Below are positions 17,041 through 26,225 of a stretch of 64,000 nucleotides of DNA, piece after piece. Location of the stretch: positions 2,242,342-2,306,341 of the forward strand of contig CP001673.1 of the NCBI GenBank assembly GCA_000023725.1. Reading direction: 5' to 3'. The stretch is from Flavobacteriaceae bacterium 3519-10. Lineage in GTDB: Bacteria > Bacteroidota > Bacteroidia > Flavobacteriales > Weeksellaceae. The notes beneath the pieces were generated by a model. The model searched no databases. It saw only the letters and a list, made by a program, of their open reading frames with translations, and had not been told where the DNA came from. The number at the start of each line of letters is the position of its first letter. Position 1 is the first letter of the stretch. A program made the position numbers and the translations under genes.

Positions 17041-17967
17041 CTAAAACTTCAGATCGCCATTTACCTCTCTTACCGCTTTAGCTGCAGTTGCGAATTTTTC
17101 TTTTTCTGCATCTGTTAAGCTGATTTCAACAATCTTCTCAACTCCGTTTTTACCAATAATCGCAGGTACGCCCAGGCAGATATCGTTTTCGCCATACTCA
17201 CCGTCGAGCATTAAAGAACATGGAATCATTTTTTTATGATCGCAAAGGATGGCCTGTACCATTACAGAAACCGCCGCACCTGGTGCGTACCACGCTGAAG
17301 TACCTAAAAGTTTGGTAAGCGTTGCGCCGCCAACTTTAGTTTCTTCCTCAACATACGCCTGCTTCTCGTCGCTTAAGAATTCTGAAACCGGAACTCCGTT
17401 TCTTGTGGCTTTGCTCATTAACGGAAGCATCCCGGTATCACTGTGAGCCGCGATTACCATCCCGTCAACATCAGAAATCGGGCACTCTAATGCCTCTGCC
17501 AATCTGTATTTGAAACGTGCAGAATCCAGTGCGCCGCCCATTCCGATAATCTGGTTTTTCGGAAGACCCGAAGTTTTGTGCACCAAATAGGCCATTGTAT
17601 CCATTGGATTAGACACTACAATGATGATTACGTCCGGCGAATGCTTCACAAGATTCTCGGTAACCTCTTTCACGATACCGGCGTTAATGCCGATCAGTTC
17701 CTCTCTGGTCATTCCCGGTTTCCTTGGGATCCCGGAGGTAATTACGGCTACTTTGGAACCTGCAGTTTTGCTGTAGTCGCCGGTAGTGCCGGTCACTTTG
17801 GTATCAAAACCATTCAACGAGGCGGTCTGCATCAAATCCATTGCCTTGCCTTCAGCAAAACCTTCTTTAATGTCCACCAAAACTACTTCTGCAGCGAAAT
17901 TTTTCATCGCAATGTACTCCGCGCAACTTGCGCCTACTGCTCCTGCTCCTACTACGGTAACTTTCAT
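17041..17967 (-). CDS. mdh: Malate dehydrogenase (LDH-like type)
   Basis: NAD-dependent interconversion of malate and oxaloacetate in the citric acid cycle. The 308-residue product has the dinucleotide motif VVGAGAVGASCA (about 4-15), the substrate-binding GIPRKPGMTREEL loop (about 79-91; the Arg after the mobile loop start marks a malate rather than lactate enzyme), VSNPMDTM and GMGGALDSARFK (about 142-153), and the catalytic His in VIAAHSDTG. Length and motifs fit the LDH-like type found in Bacteroidetes. It has its own promoter (18049-18079) and terminator. Confidence 0.95.
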   Translation of the reverse strand: MKVTVVGAGAVGASCAEYIAMKNFAAEVVLVDIKEGFAEGKAMDLMQTASLNGFDTKVTGTTGDYSKTAGSKVAVITSGIPRKPGMTREELIGINAGIVKEVTENLVKHSPDVIIIVVSNPMDTMAYLVHKTSGLPKNQIIGMGGALDSARFKYRLAEALECPISDVDGMVIAAHSDTGMLPLMSKATRNGVPVSEFLSDEKQAYVEEETKVGGATLTKLLGTSAWYAPGAAVSVMVQAILCDHKKMIPCSLMLDGEYGENDICLGVPAIIGKNGVEKIVEISLTDAEKEKFATAAKAVREVNGDLKF

Positions 17968-18048
17968 ATTGTTTTATATTATTTTCTGTTGGAATAGTGG
18001 AATCCTGTGACTCCGAACTGCATCTGAAACTAAAATCAGAAAGCACCA

Positions 18049-18079
18049 CAAATTTAAGAAATAATGAGGTGGTGGGCAA
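18049..18079 (-). promoter_or_regulatory. Promoter of mdh
   Basis: On the minus strand TTG (18079-18077) is followed after 20 bases by TAAATTTG (18056-18049), the Bacteroidetes -33/-7 arrangement. Leader of about 75 bases. Confidence 0.6.
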
Positions 18080-18170
18080 TTTTGGAAATATCAATTACCG
18101 ATTTATTTTATGAATGGCACCTATGTGTTTTTTGTTACCCTACATCAACCCCATAAAAAAAATTGTTATT

Positions 18171-18178
18171 TACCTTTG
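18171..18178 (+). promoter_or_regulatory. Candidate -7 element of cysE-cysK
   Basis: TACCTTTG matches TAnnTTTG 20 bases ahead of the cysE ATG. No well-spaced -33 TTG is seen. Confidence 0.4.
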
Positions 18179-18197
18179 TTTATACTTTTTGGTTAAA

Positions 18198-19013
18198 ATG
18201 AATTTCTCAGAACATCTTCACCGCGGTTACCTGAACCGGAAATCGGATATCGACAAGCGCAAAACCGAGGATTTTATCGACCGGTTCTTCCGTTTTATAT
18301 TCTATCTTGAATTACAGCGGTGCGCAGAACTTTCGCTTATCGAGGAAAGGCTCAACAGTTTCCGGACGGAATTTGATGAGATCCTCTCGGCCGCGATGCA
18401 GGGCGCAGAAACAGCCGAAAGCGAATACTTCTTTTCGCGGTTTCCTGAAATTTACCGGCATCTCGAAGAAGACGCGCAGTTTATATTTGAGAACGATCCG
18501 GCGGCAAACAGTGTTGAGGAAGTAATGTTTTCCTATCCCGGGTTTTTCGCGATTGCCGTTTACCGCTTTTCGCATGAGCTTGTAAAAAACAATGTTCCTT
18601 TAATCCCAAGGATCTGGACTGAGTTTGCGCACAGCAAAACCGGAATCGATATTCATCCCGGCGCCCAAATCGGCAGAAACTTCTTTATTGATCACGGAAC
18701 AGGCATCGTAATCGGCGAAACTACAGTAATTGGCGACAATGTGAAACTCTATCAGGGTGTGACCCTCGGCGCATTATCAGTTACAAAAGCCCTCCAAAAT
18801 GAAAAAAGGCACCCTACAATTGGCGACAATGTGGTTATTTACGCGAATGCAACCATACTTGGCGCCGAAACCGTCATCGGAGAAAATTCGCTTATTGGCG
18901 GAAATGTCTGGATTACAGAAAGTGTGGCACCGAATTCGGTGGTTTTCCATAAAGGGCTCGTCACCGTTAAAAATAAATTACCGGTAAACGAACCGATTAA
19001 TTTTATCATTTAA
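18198..19013 (+). CDS. cysE: Serine O-acetyltransferase
   Basis: CysE acetylates serine with acetyl-CoA, the first step of cysteine synthesis. The 271-residue product has an alpha-helical N-terminal domain and a C-terminal left-handed beta-helix of hexapeptide repeats beginning at [21 protein letters not shown], with the catalytic His and Asp in the [12 protein letters not shown] region and the VTLGALS loop. The ATG at 18198 is preferred over a start at 18114 because the family begins shortly before the helical domain and the candidate -7 lies between them. The cysK gene follows after 52 bases. Confidence 0.93.
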   Translation: MNFSEHLHRGYLNRKSDIDKRKTEDFIDRFFRFIFYLELQRCAELSLIEERLNSFRTEFDEILSAAMQGAETAESEYFFSRFPEIYRHLEEDAQFIFENDPAANSVEEVMFSYPGFFAIAVYRFSHELVKNNVPLIPRIWTEFAHSKTGIDIHPGAQIGRNFFIDHGTGIVIGETTVIGDNVKLYQGVTLGALSVTKALQNEKRHPTIGDNVVIYANATILGAETVIGENSLIGGNVWITESVAPNSVVFHKGLVTVKNKLPVNEPINFII

Positions 19014-19065
19014 TGAGAAGTGAAAAACTGCAGCCCGGCTCAATTTAAAAAATTAAATTTACAAA

Positions 19066-19995
19066 ATGAAACTGAATACAGTATTAGAAGCCATTGGCAA
19101 GACACCTACGGTAAAAATCAATAATATTTTTGATAAAAATGTTGAAGTCTGGATGAAACTCGAGCGGCAGAATCCCGGCGGAAGCATTAAAGACAGAATT
19201 GCGCTGTCGATGATTGAAAAAGCCGAAAAAGAAGGTAAAATCACAAAGGACACACTGATCGTGGAACCGACTTCAGGAAATACAGGCGTTGGGCTGGCGA
19301 TGGTTTGCGCCGTGAAAGGGTATAAACTCGTGCTCGTAATGCCTGAAAGTATGAGTGTGGAACGCAGAAAACTGATGTCGTCGTACGGCGCGAAGTTTGT
19401 GCTGACGCCGCGCGAACTGGGAACTTCCGGCGCGGTGAAAAAAGCGATGGAAATGGCTGAAGAACTCGATAACGTCTGGATTCCCCAACAGTTTGAGAAT
19501 GAAGCCAACCTCGAAATCCACCGGAATACTACAGCGCAGGAAGTTCTTGAGGATTTCCCGCAAGGTTTCGATTATCTGATTACCGGCGTTGGAACCGGCG
19601 GACACATCTCTGGAGTTACTGAAATTCTGAAACAAAAATTTCGCGATCTGAAAAGTTTCGCGGTAGAGCCTAAAGATTCGCCTGTAATTTCGGGCGGGAA
19701 TCCCGGTCCGCATCCGCTGCAGGGCATCGGCGCGGGTTTTATTCCGAAAGTGCTCAACACCGGGATTCTTGACGGCACCATTCAGGTTGAAAAAGAAGAA
19801 GCGTATGAATTCACCAAAAGACTCGCGCGTGAGGAAGGCATTCTGGCGGGCATTTCGACCGGAGCTTCATTGGCTGCAATCAATAAAAAACTGGCTGAAA
19901 TACCCGAAGGATCGAAGATCCTTACCTTCAATTACGACACCGGCGAAAGATACTGGTCGGTTGAAGGCCTGTTCGAAGAGAATCTTTTTACATAG
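19066..19995 (+). CDS. cysK: Cysteine synthase (O-acetylserine sulfhydrylase)
   Basis: Combines O-acetylserine from CysE with sulfide to give cysteine. The fold-type II PLP enzyme has 309 residues. The Schiff-base Lys lies in NPGGSIKDR (about 38-46), the substrate loop is [10 protein letters not shown] (about 67-76) and the PLP-phosphate loop is [10 protein letters not shown] (about 176-185). The C-terminal GISTGAS is conserved. CysM-type sulfhydrylases share these motifs, so the A/B assignment is less sure than the reaction. It closes the cysE-cysK unit with a terminator at 20004. Confidence 0.93.
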   Translation: MKLNTVLEAIGKTPTVKINNIFDKNVEVWMKLERQNPGGSIKDRIALSMIEKAEKEGKITKDTLIVEPTSGNTGVGLAMVCAVKGYKLVLVMPESMSVERRKLMSSYGAKFVLTPRELGTSGAVKKAMEMAEELDNVWIPQQFENEANLEIHRNTTAQEVLEDFPQGFDYLITGVGTGGHISGVTEILKQKFRDLKSFAVEPKDSPVISGGNPGPHPLQGIGAGFIPKVLNTGILDGTIQVEKEEAYEFTKRLAREEGILAGISTGASLAAINKKLAEIPEGSKILTFNYDTGERYWSVEGLFEENLFT

Positions 19996-20003
19996 TAAGA
20001 ACA

Positions 20004-20032
20004 AAATCCTGCACATCAGCAGGATTTTTTTT
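20004..20032 (+). terminator. Terminator between cysK and the Nei-like gene
   Basis: AAATCCTGC / GCAGGATTT stem followed by T8 on plus. It touches the stop of the convergent minus-strand gene at 20031. Confidence 0.85.
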
Positions 20033-20765
20033 ATTCAAATTTTTTCTGGCATTTCGGGCAGACGTAGGTTTTACGCTTTACTTTTCCCATTTCTTCGATG
20101 ATCAGTTCCCACTTGTCTTTTGGGCAAATTTTCTTGCCATAGATCAGCGTTTTCTCTTTTACAGTGTCTTCCTTTGACTGTTCGAGGAATTCGTAGGCAT
20201 AATTCACAACAGTTTCGATCAGAAAGACGAGTTTTTTTTCCGGAATATTCCTGATGACGCTTTCGGGATGAATTTTGGCGCGGTACAGCGATTCCACACG
20301 GATGATATTTCCGACTCCGGTGAAAAGGTCCTGATCCATCAGTGCGTCGCCAATCATCTTTTCGGCGTACTTTTCCTGCAACGTACTCAACACATATTCG
20401 CCGTCGAATGTTTTCTTTAAAATATCGGTATTGTAATTGAAATGATCCTGAGGTTTACCATCAATCTTCTTCGTATTGGCGATATAAAAATTTATTTCCT
20501 TGTCGTCAAAATGCAGCGCAAAACTCGCGTTGGATTTTTTCCGCTTGTTGATCAGCATACTCCCGAACAAACCCAGATGCACGGTGACGAAGAAATCTTT
20601 AAATACAAAGATGAAATTCTTGCCGTAAGCGTCGATGGCCATTAACTTCTGGCCGGCAATTCCGGTTTTGTCCATCTCGGCATAGCCCGTGGCATCGGTT
20701 ACGGTTTTGCCTTTGAAGCGGCTAATTTTTGAGGTAAGGTTTAAAATAGTTGGTCCTTCAGGCAT
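20031..20765 (-). CDS. Fpg/Nei-family DNA glycosylase (endonuclease VIII-like)
   Basis: A base-excision-repair glycosylase/AP lyase of 244 residues. The N-terminal PEGPTI gives the catalytic Pro2 and Glu3 after methionine removal. TGVGNIIRVESLYRAKIHPE (about 146-165) is the helix-two-turn-helix DNA-binding segment. The C-terminus retains a zinc-finger-like part (KICPKDKWE... YVCPKCQKKFE), though the spacing differs from the canonical four-Cys finger. Oxidised pyrimidines are the likely substrate. It overlaps the upstream catalase-fold gene by 8 bases, so an oxidative-damage operon is plausible. Confidence 0.88.
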   Translation of the reverse strand: MPEGPTILNLTSKISRFKGKTVTDATGYAEMDKTGIAGQKLMAIDAYGKNFIFVFKDFFVTVHLGLFGSMLINKRKKSNASFALHFDDKEINFYIANTKKIDGKPQDHFNYNTDILKKTFDGEYVLSTLQEKYAEKMIGDALMDQDLFTGVGNIIRVESLYRAKIHPESVIRNIPEKKLVFLIETVVNYAYEFLEQSKEDTVKEKTLIYGKKICPKDKWELIIEEMGKVKRKTYVCPKCQKKFE

Positions 20766-21804
20766 GATGGTTTTTCTGATTTAGTTGTTGTCTTGTACGG
20801 ATGGAAACGTTATAAATTTTTCGGCGCACCTGCTGCATACGGCCCACGGGTTGCAAAAGTCCGTCATTTTCGAATGGATTAAAGGATAAATTTTCATAAT
20901 CTTCCGTTTCGTGATTTGAAATATCCTGGCGCATCAGGATGATTTTCCCAACCGTGACGAACGGCGCATGTTTTTCGCGCCACATCTTCAGCAGATTGTT
21001 TACCGGCGTTTTCTTTTGGTCTGTTGCCAGCTGTACCTGGAAATCGAGTGAAAGCTCGTTCGCCTGAAAGTAATCTCTGAGCAGTTTGGCCTGTTCAAGA
21101 TCATTACCTTTTTCTACGGGAAGCGTGAAATTTGGTTTCAGCCTGATTTTCGCCACTTTCTCTCCCAAACGGAAGCAGCCTATTGAGTGGAAATCGTAAG
21201 TCGGGATGAACTGTCTTTCGATATCAAGAACTTTAAGCATATTGCGGAGGATTGAAGCGAGTTCGCGATCCCAAAAAAGGCTTAAACCCGCACGCAAAAG
21301 TGCAGGAATCTTTAACGCAGCTAAAAAATAATTGCGTCCTGCTGCGATGAAAAAGCGGTTGGCCTTAATGTGGATATTCAGAAATTTTGATACTGAATTC
21401 GTAATAAATACAGGCAAATTCACCAACGGGTACTTTACACTTACCGGCGCATCTTTATTGTATATTTTAATGGAACAGCCGTACACCGGATATTCCCATT
21501 TGCCGCCCAGCACAAAGAAATTCGGATGCGAGTAACGGATGATGACGCCGAGGTTTGCCCCATCCAAAAGCTGGCGAAAATCTGCTGCTTCATTTTTAAC
21601 CGGTACGAAATGTCCGCGTACAAAACCGAATGCTTTTGCGTGCGCATTTCTGGTGTGGTGAGGCGTTTTATTTACTTTTCGGGAAGCTTTCACCGCCTGT
21701 TCAATAAGTGGCAGGTCTTCGGCTAAAAGTTGCTCTTCCTCGGGCGAAAGCGCATCCATTTGGGGAGAATATTTAAGAAACTGCTTCATTACTGTATTTT
21801 GCAC
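20758..21804 (-). CDS. Divergent catalase-fold protein
   Basis: A 348-residue protein resembling the catalase-related family rather than true monofunctional catalases. HHTRNAHAKAFGFVRGHFVPV (about 48-68) matches the distal-His/heme-entry region, and IRYSHPNFFVLGGKWE (about 89-104) the IRFSNA-type segment, but the proximal R-x-F-x-Y-x-D-T-Q motif of catalases is not seen. Heme binding is therefore likely, peroxidase or catalase activity uncertain. It overlaps the Nei-like gene downstream and lies 30 bases from the heme oxygenase gene, all on the minus strand. Confidence 0.7.
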   Translation of the reverse strand: MQNTVMKQFLKYSPQMDALSPEEEQLLAEDLPLIEQAVKASRKVNKTPHHTRNAHAKAFGFVRGHFVPVKNEAADFRQLLDGANLGVIIRYSHPNFFVLGGKWEYPVYGCSIKIYNKDAPVSVKYPLVNLPVFITNSVSKFLNIHIKANRFFIAAGRNYFLAALKIPALLRAGLSLFWDRELASILRNMLKVLDIERQFIPTYDFHSIGCFRLGEKVAKIRLKPNFTLPVEKGNDLEQAKLLRDYFQANELSLDFQVQLATDQKKTPVNNLLKMWREKHAPFVTVGKIILMRQDISNHETEDYENLSFNPFENDGLLQPVGRMQQVRRKIYNVSIRTRQQLNQKNHHA

Positions 21805-21834
21805 TACGCATCAAAAATGAAACCACCGTTATCA

Positions 21835-22386
21835 CTATGGAAGGTCGAGCAGAAAGCGGTACGCTTTATTGGCGCCGGCAATGCATTCTTCAAACTTTTC
21901 GGGTGCAACTTGCTGATCGAGTACTTCTTTAAACGATTTCCAGTACGAACCTGTATGTTCGCCGTAGCAACGGAAATAACTGAAATTCACATTTTTAAAT
22001 TCTGCATTTTTGCTCAGTTGTTTCGCAATCATATTGCCGCCAAGTGTAGAACCTTCCATCACATAAAAAACGCCCCAGGCTTCAGCTTCACTGTTTACTG
22101 TAACCGAAAATTCCTGTGGTGGCAGTTCAGTTCCAAAATTTTGGAGGTCGGTTTCGATCAGTTTTAACTTTCGTCGCTTTTCGAGCTGAATTTTTAGCGC
22201 TGCGTCCGTAGGAATTAACGAGAAAACCGCATCCTCGAAATTACTGATCAGAAAATAATTATATAACAGTACCTTCCGGTAATCTTCAAGGCTAAACGTG
22301 GATTCGAAAATCTTTTTTGAATTGAATTTCTCTTCGGTGAGGTCGTGGAGGTATCGGGTCTCGGTCTTTAGCCGGTCTGAAATCAT
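21835..22386 (-). CDS. bphO: Heme oxygenase, BphO-like
   Basis: Cleaves heme to biliverdin, the chromophore of bacteriophytochromes. The 183-residue all-helical product has the proximal His in RYLHDLTEEKF (about 11-21) and the distal-helix glycine motif YVMEGSTLGGNMIAK (about 108-122). It starts 8 bases after the phytochrome kinase gene on the same strand; the standard bphO-bphP pairing supports chromophore supply as its role rather than iron acquisition. Confidence 0.88.
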   Translation of the reverse strand: MISDRLKTETRYLHDLTEEKFNSKKIFESTFSLEDYRKVLLYNYFLISNFEDAVFSLIPTDAALKIQLEKRRKLKLIETDLQNFGTELPPQEFSVTVNSEAEAWGVFYVMEGSTLGGNMIAKQLSKNAEFKNVNFSYFRCYGEHTGSYWKSFKEVLDQQVAPEKFEECIAGANKAYRFLLDLP

Positions 22387-22394
22387 ATGTGGAT

Positions 22395-24584
22395 TTAAGG
22401 TTTTCGGAAAATTAAGGTAAAGGTTGTGCCTTCGCCTTCTTTACTCTGGTAAGAAATAGAACCGCCAAGTCTGCCCATAATGCGGAAAACGATAGAAAGG
22501 CCAACGCCATTTCCCTGGAAACCTTTGGCATTATCCATCCTGTTGAAGATTTTGAACATTTTTTCCTGCGCTTCAGCCGGAATCCCGATTCCGTTATCTT
22601 TCACTGTGTACACCACCTGATCTCTCTGCTCAGCACCATGAATCTCAACTTTGGGCATTGCGCTTTTACTTGAATATTTCACCGCGTTGCCGATGATATT
22701 AAGAAAAGCCTGCATCACCATGGTTTCATCGGCCAAAACACTCGGTGTTTTGCCGATAATAATTTCAGTCGTCTGGCTTAATGTAAGTTGTGCATCAAGG
22801 CAGATTTTACGGATAATTTTTGCCGTTTCAACTTCTTTCACCACAATTTCGGTAGATTTTGCGCGGCTCAGCTGCAGCACTCCACGCATCATATCTTCCA
22901 TACCGAGAATTTCTTGCAGAATACTTGCAACACGTTTACCAACTTCAGGATTATCATGGTGCGCACGTTCAAGCAGCTGTGCATTCAGTTTCATCACCGT
23001 CAGCGGTGTGCCAAGATCATGCGAAATGGTATAGGAGAAACTGTCGAGTTCTTCATTGAGATTTTTAAGTTCTTCGTAGAGATCCTGAACTTTTTTAAAC
23101 TGGCTGTAAGTGGTTTCGAGAATTGCCGCTACCACTTTCTTAGCCGCGAAAATATCACGGTTTTTCCACGGTTCAGATTTCCCTTTAATGCTTTCAATAT
23201 AAGTTGCGAACGATTTACGCGGTGACATTACGTAATGCTGGTCGCCGTTCAGGATGGTTTCTGAAGTTTCTTTCGACGGATTTCCGGCCCATAGCACCTG
23301 CGTATCGATCGCGCCACGAAACCAAATCAGGAGTTCGTTGCGTTTATCATCGGTAAATCCGAAAATTACGCCGGCCGCATTGGGGATATTTCCCAATTTT
23401 CCGTCCGAAACATTACCAAAATCGTTGGTGAAATAAAAATTCTGAGGCGGATTTTCGCGGGCGTAACGCACGATTTTCATAATATTTGCATCATCGGGCA
23501 CAGTGCCCGACGTGCGGATCTCATCAGCAATTACAATCGCAAGACCATCTGCCGACGGATATTTGCGCATCTCATCGATATTGCTGAAGAGCGAATCATT
23601 GAGGTTTTCGTGCTTCTGAAGACGGCTTTTCAGCAGGTTAATTTTGCTGTCGAGTTCTGCACTGTCTTTAAGGCTCTGCTGAGATTTGTAAGATGTATAG
23701 GCATTTGAAGCAATCACGGTGAAAACTTCGCAGCGGATTCTGTTTACAAGATCGATATGTTTTGGTTCCGTATTCTGGCAGGTTACCAGACCCCAAAGTT
23801 TGTTCCCCACAACAATTGAAGTACTGAAACTGGAGGATACACCCGAATTTTTAAGATACTGCCCATGTACGGGAGACATCGCACGAAGCGTAGAATACGT
23901 AAGATCCACAGGCTTTTCCAGTGCACTGATAATAGGCACCGGTGTGGAATAAACATTACTGAAAATGCGTTTGCGCTTCTTCATATAAAGTTCGCGTGCC
24001 TGCCTCGGAATATCGCTTTCAGGATAATGAAGATGAAGGAAACTATCCACTTCATTCTTCACTTTTTCGGCAATTACTTTCCCACTTCCATCATCGAGAA
24101 AACGGTAGATCATCACCCGGTCATAATCGCAGGTTTCGGCCACTACATTCAGCAACTGTTCCCAGATTTCGCCTGACGTAGGAGCATTACTGATGCTTTC
24201 ATATTTCTTGGATACAAATGTCTTCTGTTGGAAACTTTCGGACATTTCCTCAAGCTCAAGAAAAATAATACCAGTATACCTGTAAATGGTTAAATGAAAA
24301 GTTGCATTACCGATCTCTATCTTATCCAGAAAAACATCCACGTCTTTCATGGTTGCGAAATCCAGATTAGAAAGCACCACGGACTTCAGTAAAGCGCCGA
24401 AAACCTCGGGCGCATCCTGCATTGTTCTTCCTATGAAACTTTCGTCGACCGGGATGATTTCGAAAATATTCTGGCTGAACAGTCTGATGAATTGTGTATC
24501 TGGATCCAGCCCGATAAGATATCCGAAGTCCTGTATATGACCCGAAACGTGAATCTTTTCTTCGTGGCAATCTGCTAAATTCAT
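22395..24584 (-). CDS. bphP: Bacteriophytochrome sensor histidine kinase
   Basis: A red/far-red light sensor of 729 residues. The N-terminal Cys6 in NLADCHEEKIHVSGHIQ is the biliverdin-attachment position, followed by PAS (about 10-110), GAF (about 135-300, with SPVHGQYLKNSGV) and PHY (about 320-500, with the tongue-like PRKSFATYIESIKG) domains. The HisKA phosphoacceptor is His522 in TISHDLGTPL, then HATPase motifs NIIGNAVKYSS, DNGIGIP and GNGVGLSI. Soluble and cytoplasmic. No response regulator is adjacent. A -7-like TATCTTTG lies at 24614-24621. Confidence 0.94.
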   Translation of the reverse strand: MNLADCHEEKIHVSGHIQDFGYLIGLDPDTQFIRLFSQNIFEIIPVDESFIGRTMQDAPEVFGALLKSVVLSNLDFATMKDVDVFLDKIEIGNATFHLTIYRYTGIIFLELEEMSESFQQKTFVSKKYESISNAPTSGEIWEQLLNVVAETCDYDRVMIYRFLDDGSGKVIAEKVKNEVDSFLHLHYPESDIPRQARELYMKKRKRIFSNVYSTPVPIISALEKPVDLTYSTLRAMSPVHGQYLKNSGVSSSFSTSIVVGNKLWGLVTCQNTEPKHIDLVNRIRCEVFTVIASNAYTSYKSQQSLKDSAELDSKINLLKSRLQKHENLNDSLFSNIDEMRKYPSADGLAIVIADEIRTSGTVPDDANIMKIVRYARENPPQNFYFTNDFGNVSDGKLGNIPNAAGVIFGFTDDKRNELLIWFRGAIDTQVLWAGNPSKETSETILNGDQHYVMSPRKSFATYIESIKGKSEPWKNRDIFAAKKVVAAILETTYSQFKKVQDLYEELKNLNEELDSFSYTISHDLGTPLTVMKLNAQLLERAHHDNPEVGKRVASILQEILGMEDMMRGVLQLSRAKSTEIVVKEVETAKIIRKICLDAQLTLSQTTEIIIGKTPSVLADETMVMQAFLNIIGNAVKYSSKSAMPKVEIHGAEQRDQVVYTVKDNGIGIPAEAQEKMFKIFNRMDNAKGFQGNGVGLSIVFRIMGRLGGSISYQSKEGEGTTFTLIFRKP

Positions 24585-24633
24585 AGAAAAAAACTAATAA
24601 ATAGTGTACCAAACAAAGATAAGATATTTCGGG

Positions 24634-25650
24634 TTATTTTTCTTCCTCGAAATACAGGCGATAATATTTGCCTTTTTCGTCCTGTCCTGTTTCAATCATT
24701 TTGCGGTCGCCGTGCACGTAAATATGGAAATTCTTATCGAGTTTGATCACACTTTTGAAGCCACGGCTCTGTTTTTTCACAGCTGCTTCAGAAATTGCAA
24801 AATCCTCGGAAATAGAAACCTGCATTTCCTGTTCGTAATCGGATTTGAAGTTGCTGAAACTCTCGATCACACTTTTGTCTTCGAGTACTTCATTGGTAAA
24901 TTCTTCATAATCGAAAGTATCTTTTTCCTTGAAAAAATTAATCGATTTGTTTAAGAAGTCGGCCTGATCTGCTTTGGAAACTTCGAATTCCTGCGGCAGT
25001 TGCTTGGTGATGAAGTCTTTGTACACCGAAAGGGTTTCCTGGGTGTGAAAATATTCGTCGTCGCGCTGTTTTACCTTCAGGAAATTTTCAAACCAGTAAT
25101 CTGCATCGCCATTTTTGTTATTATCTACCACCGAAACTGCATACCCGCTTTCTTTGCTGCTGTTGTAGATCAGCGCGCCTTTATCGAGTTTTGCTAGCCC
25201 GATTCCGTAATCTTTTTCAATTTCAAACGTTTGGCCCTCAGGAAAAATCTTGAGGAAAGGATTTTTGTTTTCGGTTTTAAAAATTCCGATTGAATCTATT
25301 TTATTACCGTCTACGTTTTCTTCGCCTTCAAAATAAACAATGAAAAGTTCGCCGCTCTGAACGCGTGGATTTTCTGTAATATCGTACAAGTGTTGCGCAA
25401 TGTTCTCAGCTTCCTCAATAAATTTGGCTTTGTCCTCAAAAATCTCTGCAGCCGCGCCGTAAACGGTATTGTTTACAAGATAGGTTTCGCTGTAAAAGCG
25501 GTACTGTTCTTCAGATTTGAAAGATTTAAGGAAAAAATCTTCGAGCAACTCGGTCATTTCTTCGTCAAGCTGTAAAACTTCCTGTGAGAGAATTAAAGAT
25601 TCCTGGTTGATACGGTTTCCGACTTTATGAACGATTATTTTTGAGAGCAT
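24634..25650 (-). CDS. Nucleoid-associated protein (NdpA/YejK family)
   Basis: A 338-residue protein of the NA37/YejK family, nucleoid-bound proteins of unclear role. Its N-terminus MLSKIIVHKVGNRINQE is characteristic, followed by the FLKSF... core, a YFENFLKVK segment near residue 190 and a basic C-terminal part (FKSVIKLDKNFHIYVHG). No membrane segment or signal. Upstream a TAAATTTG -7-like element stands between its start and the AT-rich cassette, which suggests that the cassette was placed just upstream of its promoter. Confidence 0.85.
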   Translation of the reverse strand: MLSKIIVHKVGNRINQESLILSQEVLQLDEEMTELLEDFFLKSFKSEEQYRFYSETYLVNNTVYGAAAEIFEDKAKFIEEAENIAQHLYDITENPRVQSGELFIVYFEGEENVDGNKIDSIGIFKTENKNPFLKIFPEGQTFEIEKDYGIGLAKLDKGALIYNSSKESGYAVSVVDNNKNGDADYWFENFLKVKQRDDEYFHTQETLSVYKDFITKQLPQEFEVSKADQADFLNKSINFFKEKDTFDYEEFTNEVLEDKSVIESFSNFKSDYEQEMQVSISEDFAISEAAVKKQSRGFKSVIKLDKNFHIYVHGDRKMIETGQDEKGKYYRLYFEEEK

Positions 25651-25703
25651 TTTATCAAATTTAAAATGCGAAGATAAAATAATGTATCGAAATCTTTCCC
25701 GAA

Positions 25704-26225
25704 TTATTTTACAGGTCTATTTTTAGTACTAGTAATGACAAAATAAAAATCAAAAATAGTACTTGCTAACCTGATTATAGAAAAAATTAAAAAACTCGTA
25801 GACATTGAAAACGTCTGAATAATGGTATTGTAGCTTAAATGATTGATGAAAATGGGATACGCGAAATTTAAGATTAATAGAAATGCTAATAAAATAACCA
25901 AGAAAATAAAACTAGAAACAATTTCATCATATAAAAAAGTCTTTGTTTTATTAAAGAAACCACTTATTTCTTTTCTTTTTGCATCATTGACTTCGTCAGT
26001 GCTAATAGTAATTACAACTGTAAAAACAGCAGATACAAAGCCTAATAGTATTCCAAGTAAATTAATCGAGTTACTTACTAATGATTTGATATCCTCAATT
26101 GTTAATTCCCTGCCATAGTAGTTTATTACAGAAAATATAAATAAAGTGAATGAAAAGTACATCAGCAACCTCCTCCTTTTAAAATAAAAGAATTCAAGAA
26201 TCAATATTAAAACATTTAAATTCAT
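25704..26225 (-). CDS. Four-helix membrane protein of AT-rich cassette
   Basis: A 173-residue integral membrane protein of unrecognised family. Predicted helices lie at about 22-38, 53-75, 103-126 and 139-163. The loop after helix 2 (STDEVNDAKRKEISGFFNKTK) is charged and probably cytoplasmic. Its start overlaps the stop of the upstream gene by one base (TAATG), giving tight coupling. Base composition is far lower in G+C than on either side. Pairing of a small four-helix protein with a soluble partner occurs in several defence and immunity modules, but nothing here proves that role. Confidence 0.75.
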   Translation of the reverse strand: MNLNVLILILEFFYFKRRRLLMYFSFTLFIFSVINYYGRELTIEDIKSLVSNSINLLGILLGFVSAVFTVVITISTDEVNDAKRKEISGFFNKTKTFLYDEIVSSFIFLVILLAFLLILNFAYPIFINHLSYNTIIQTFSMSTSFLIFSIIRLASTIFDFYFVITSTKNRPVK

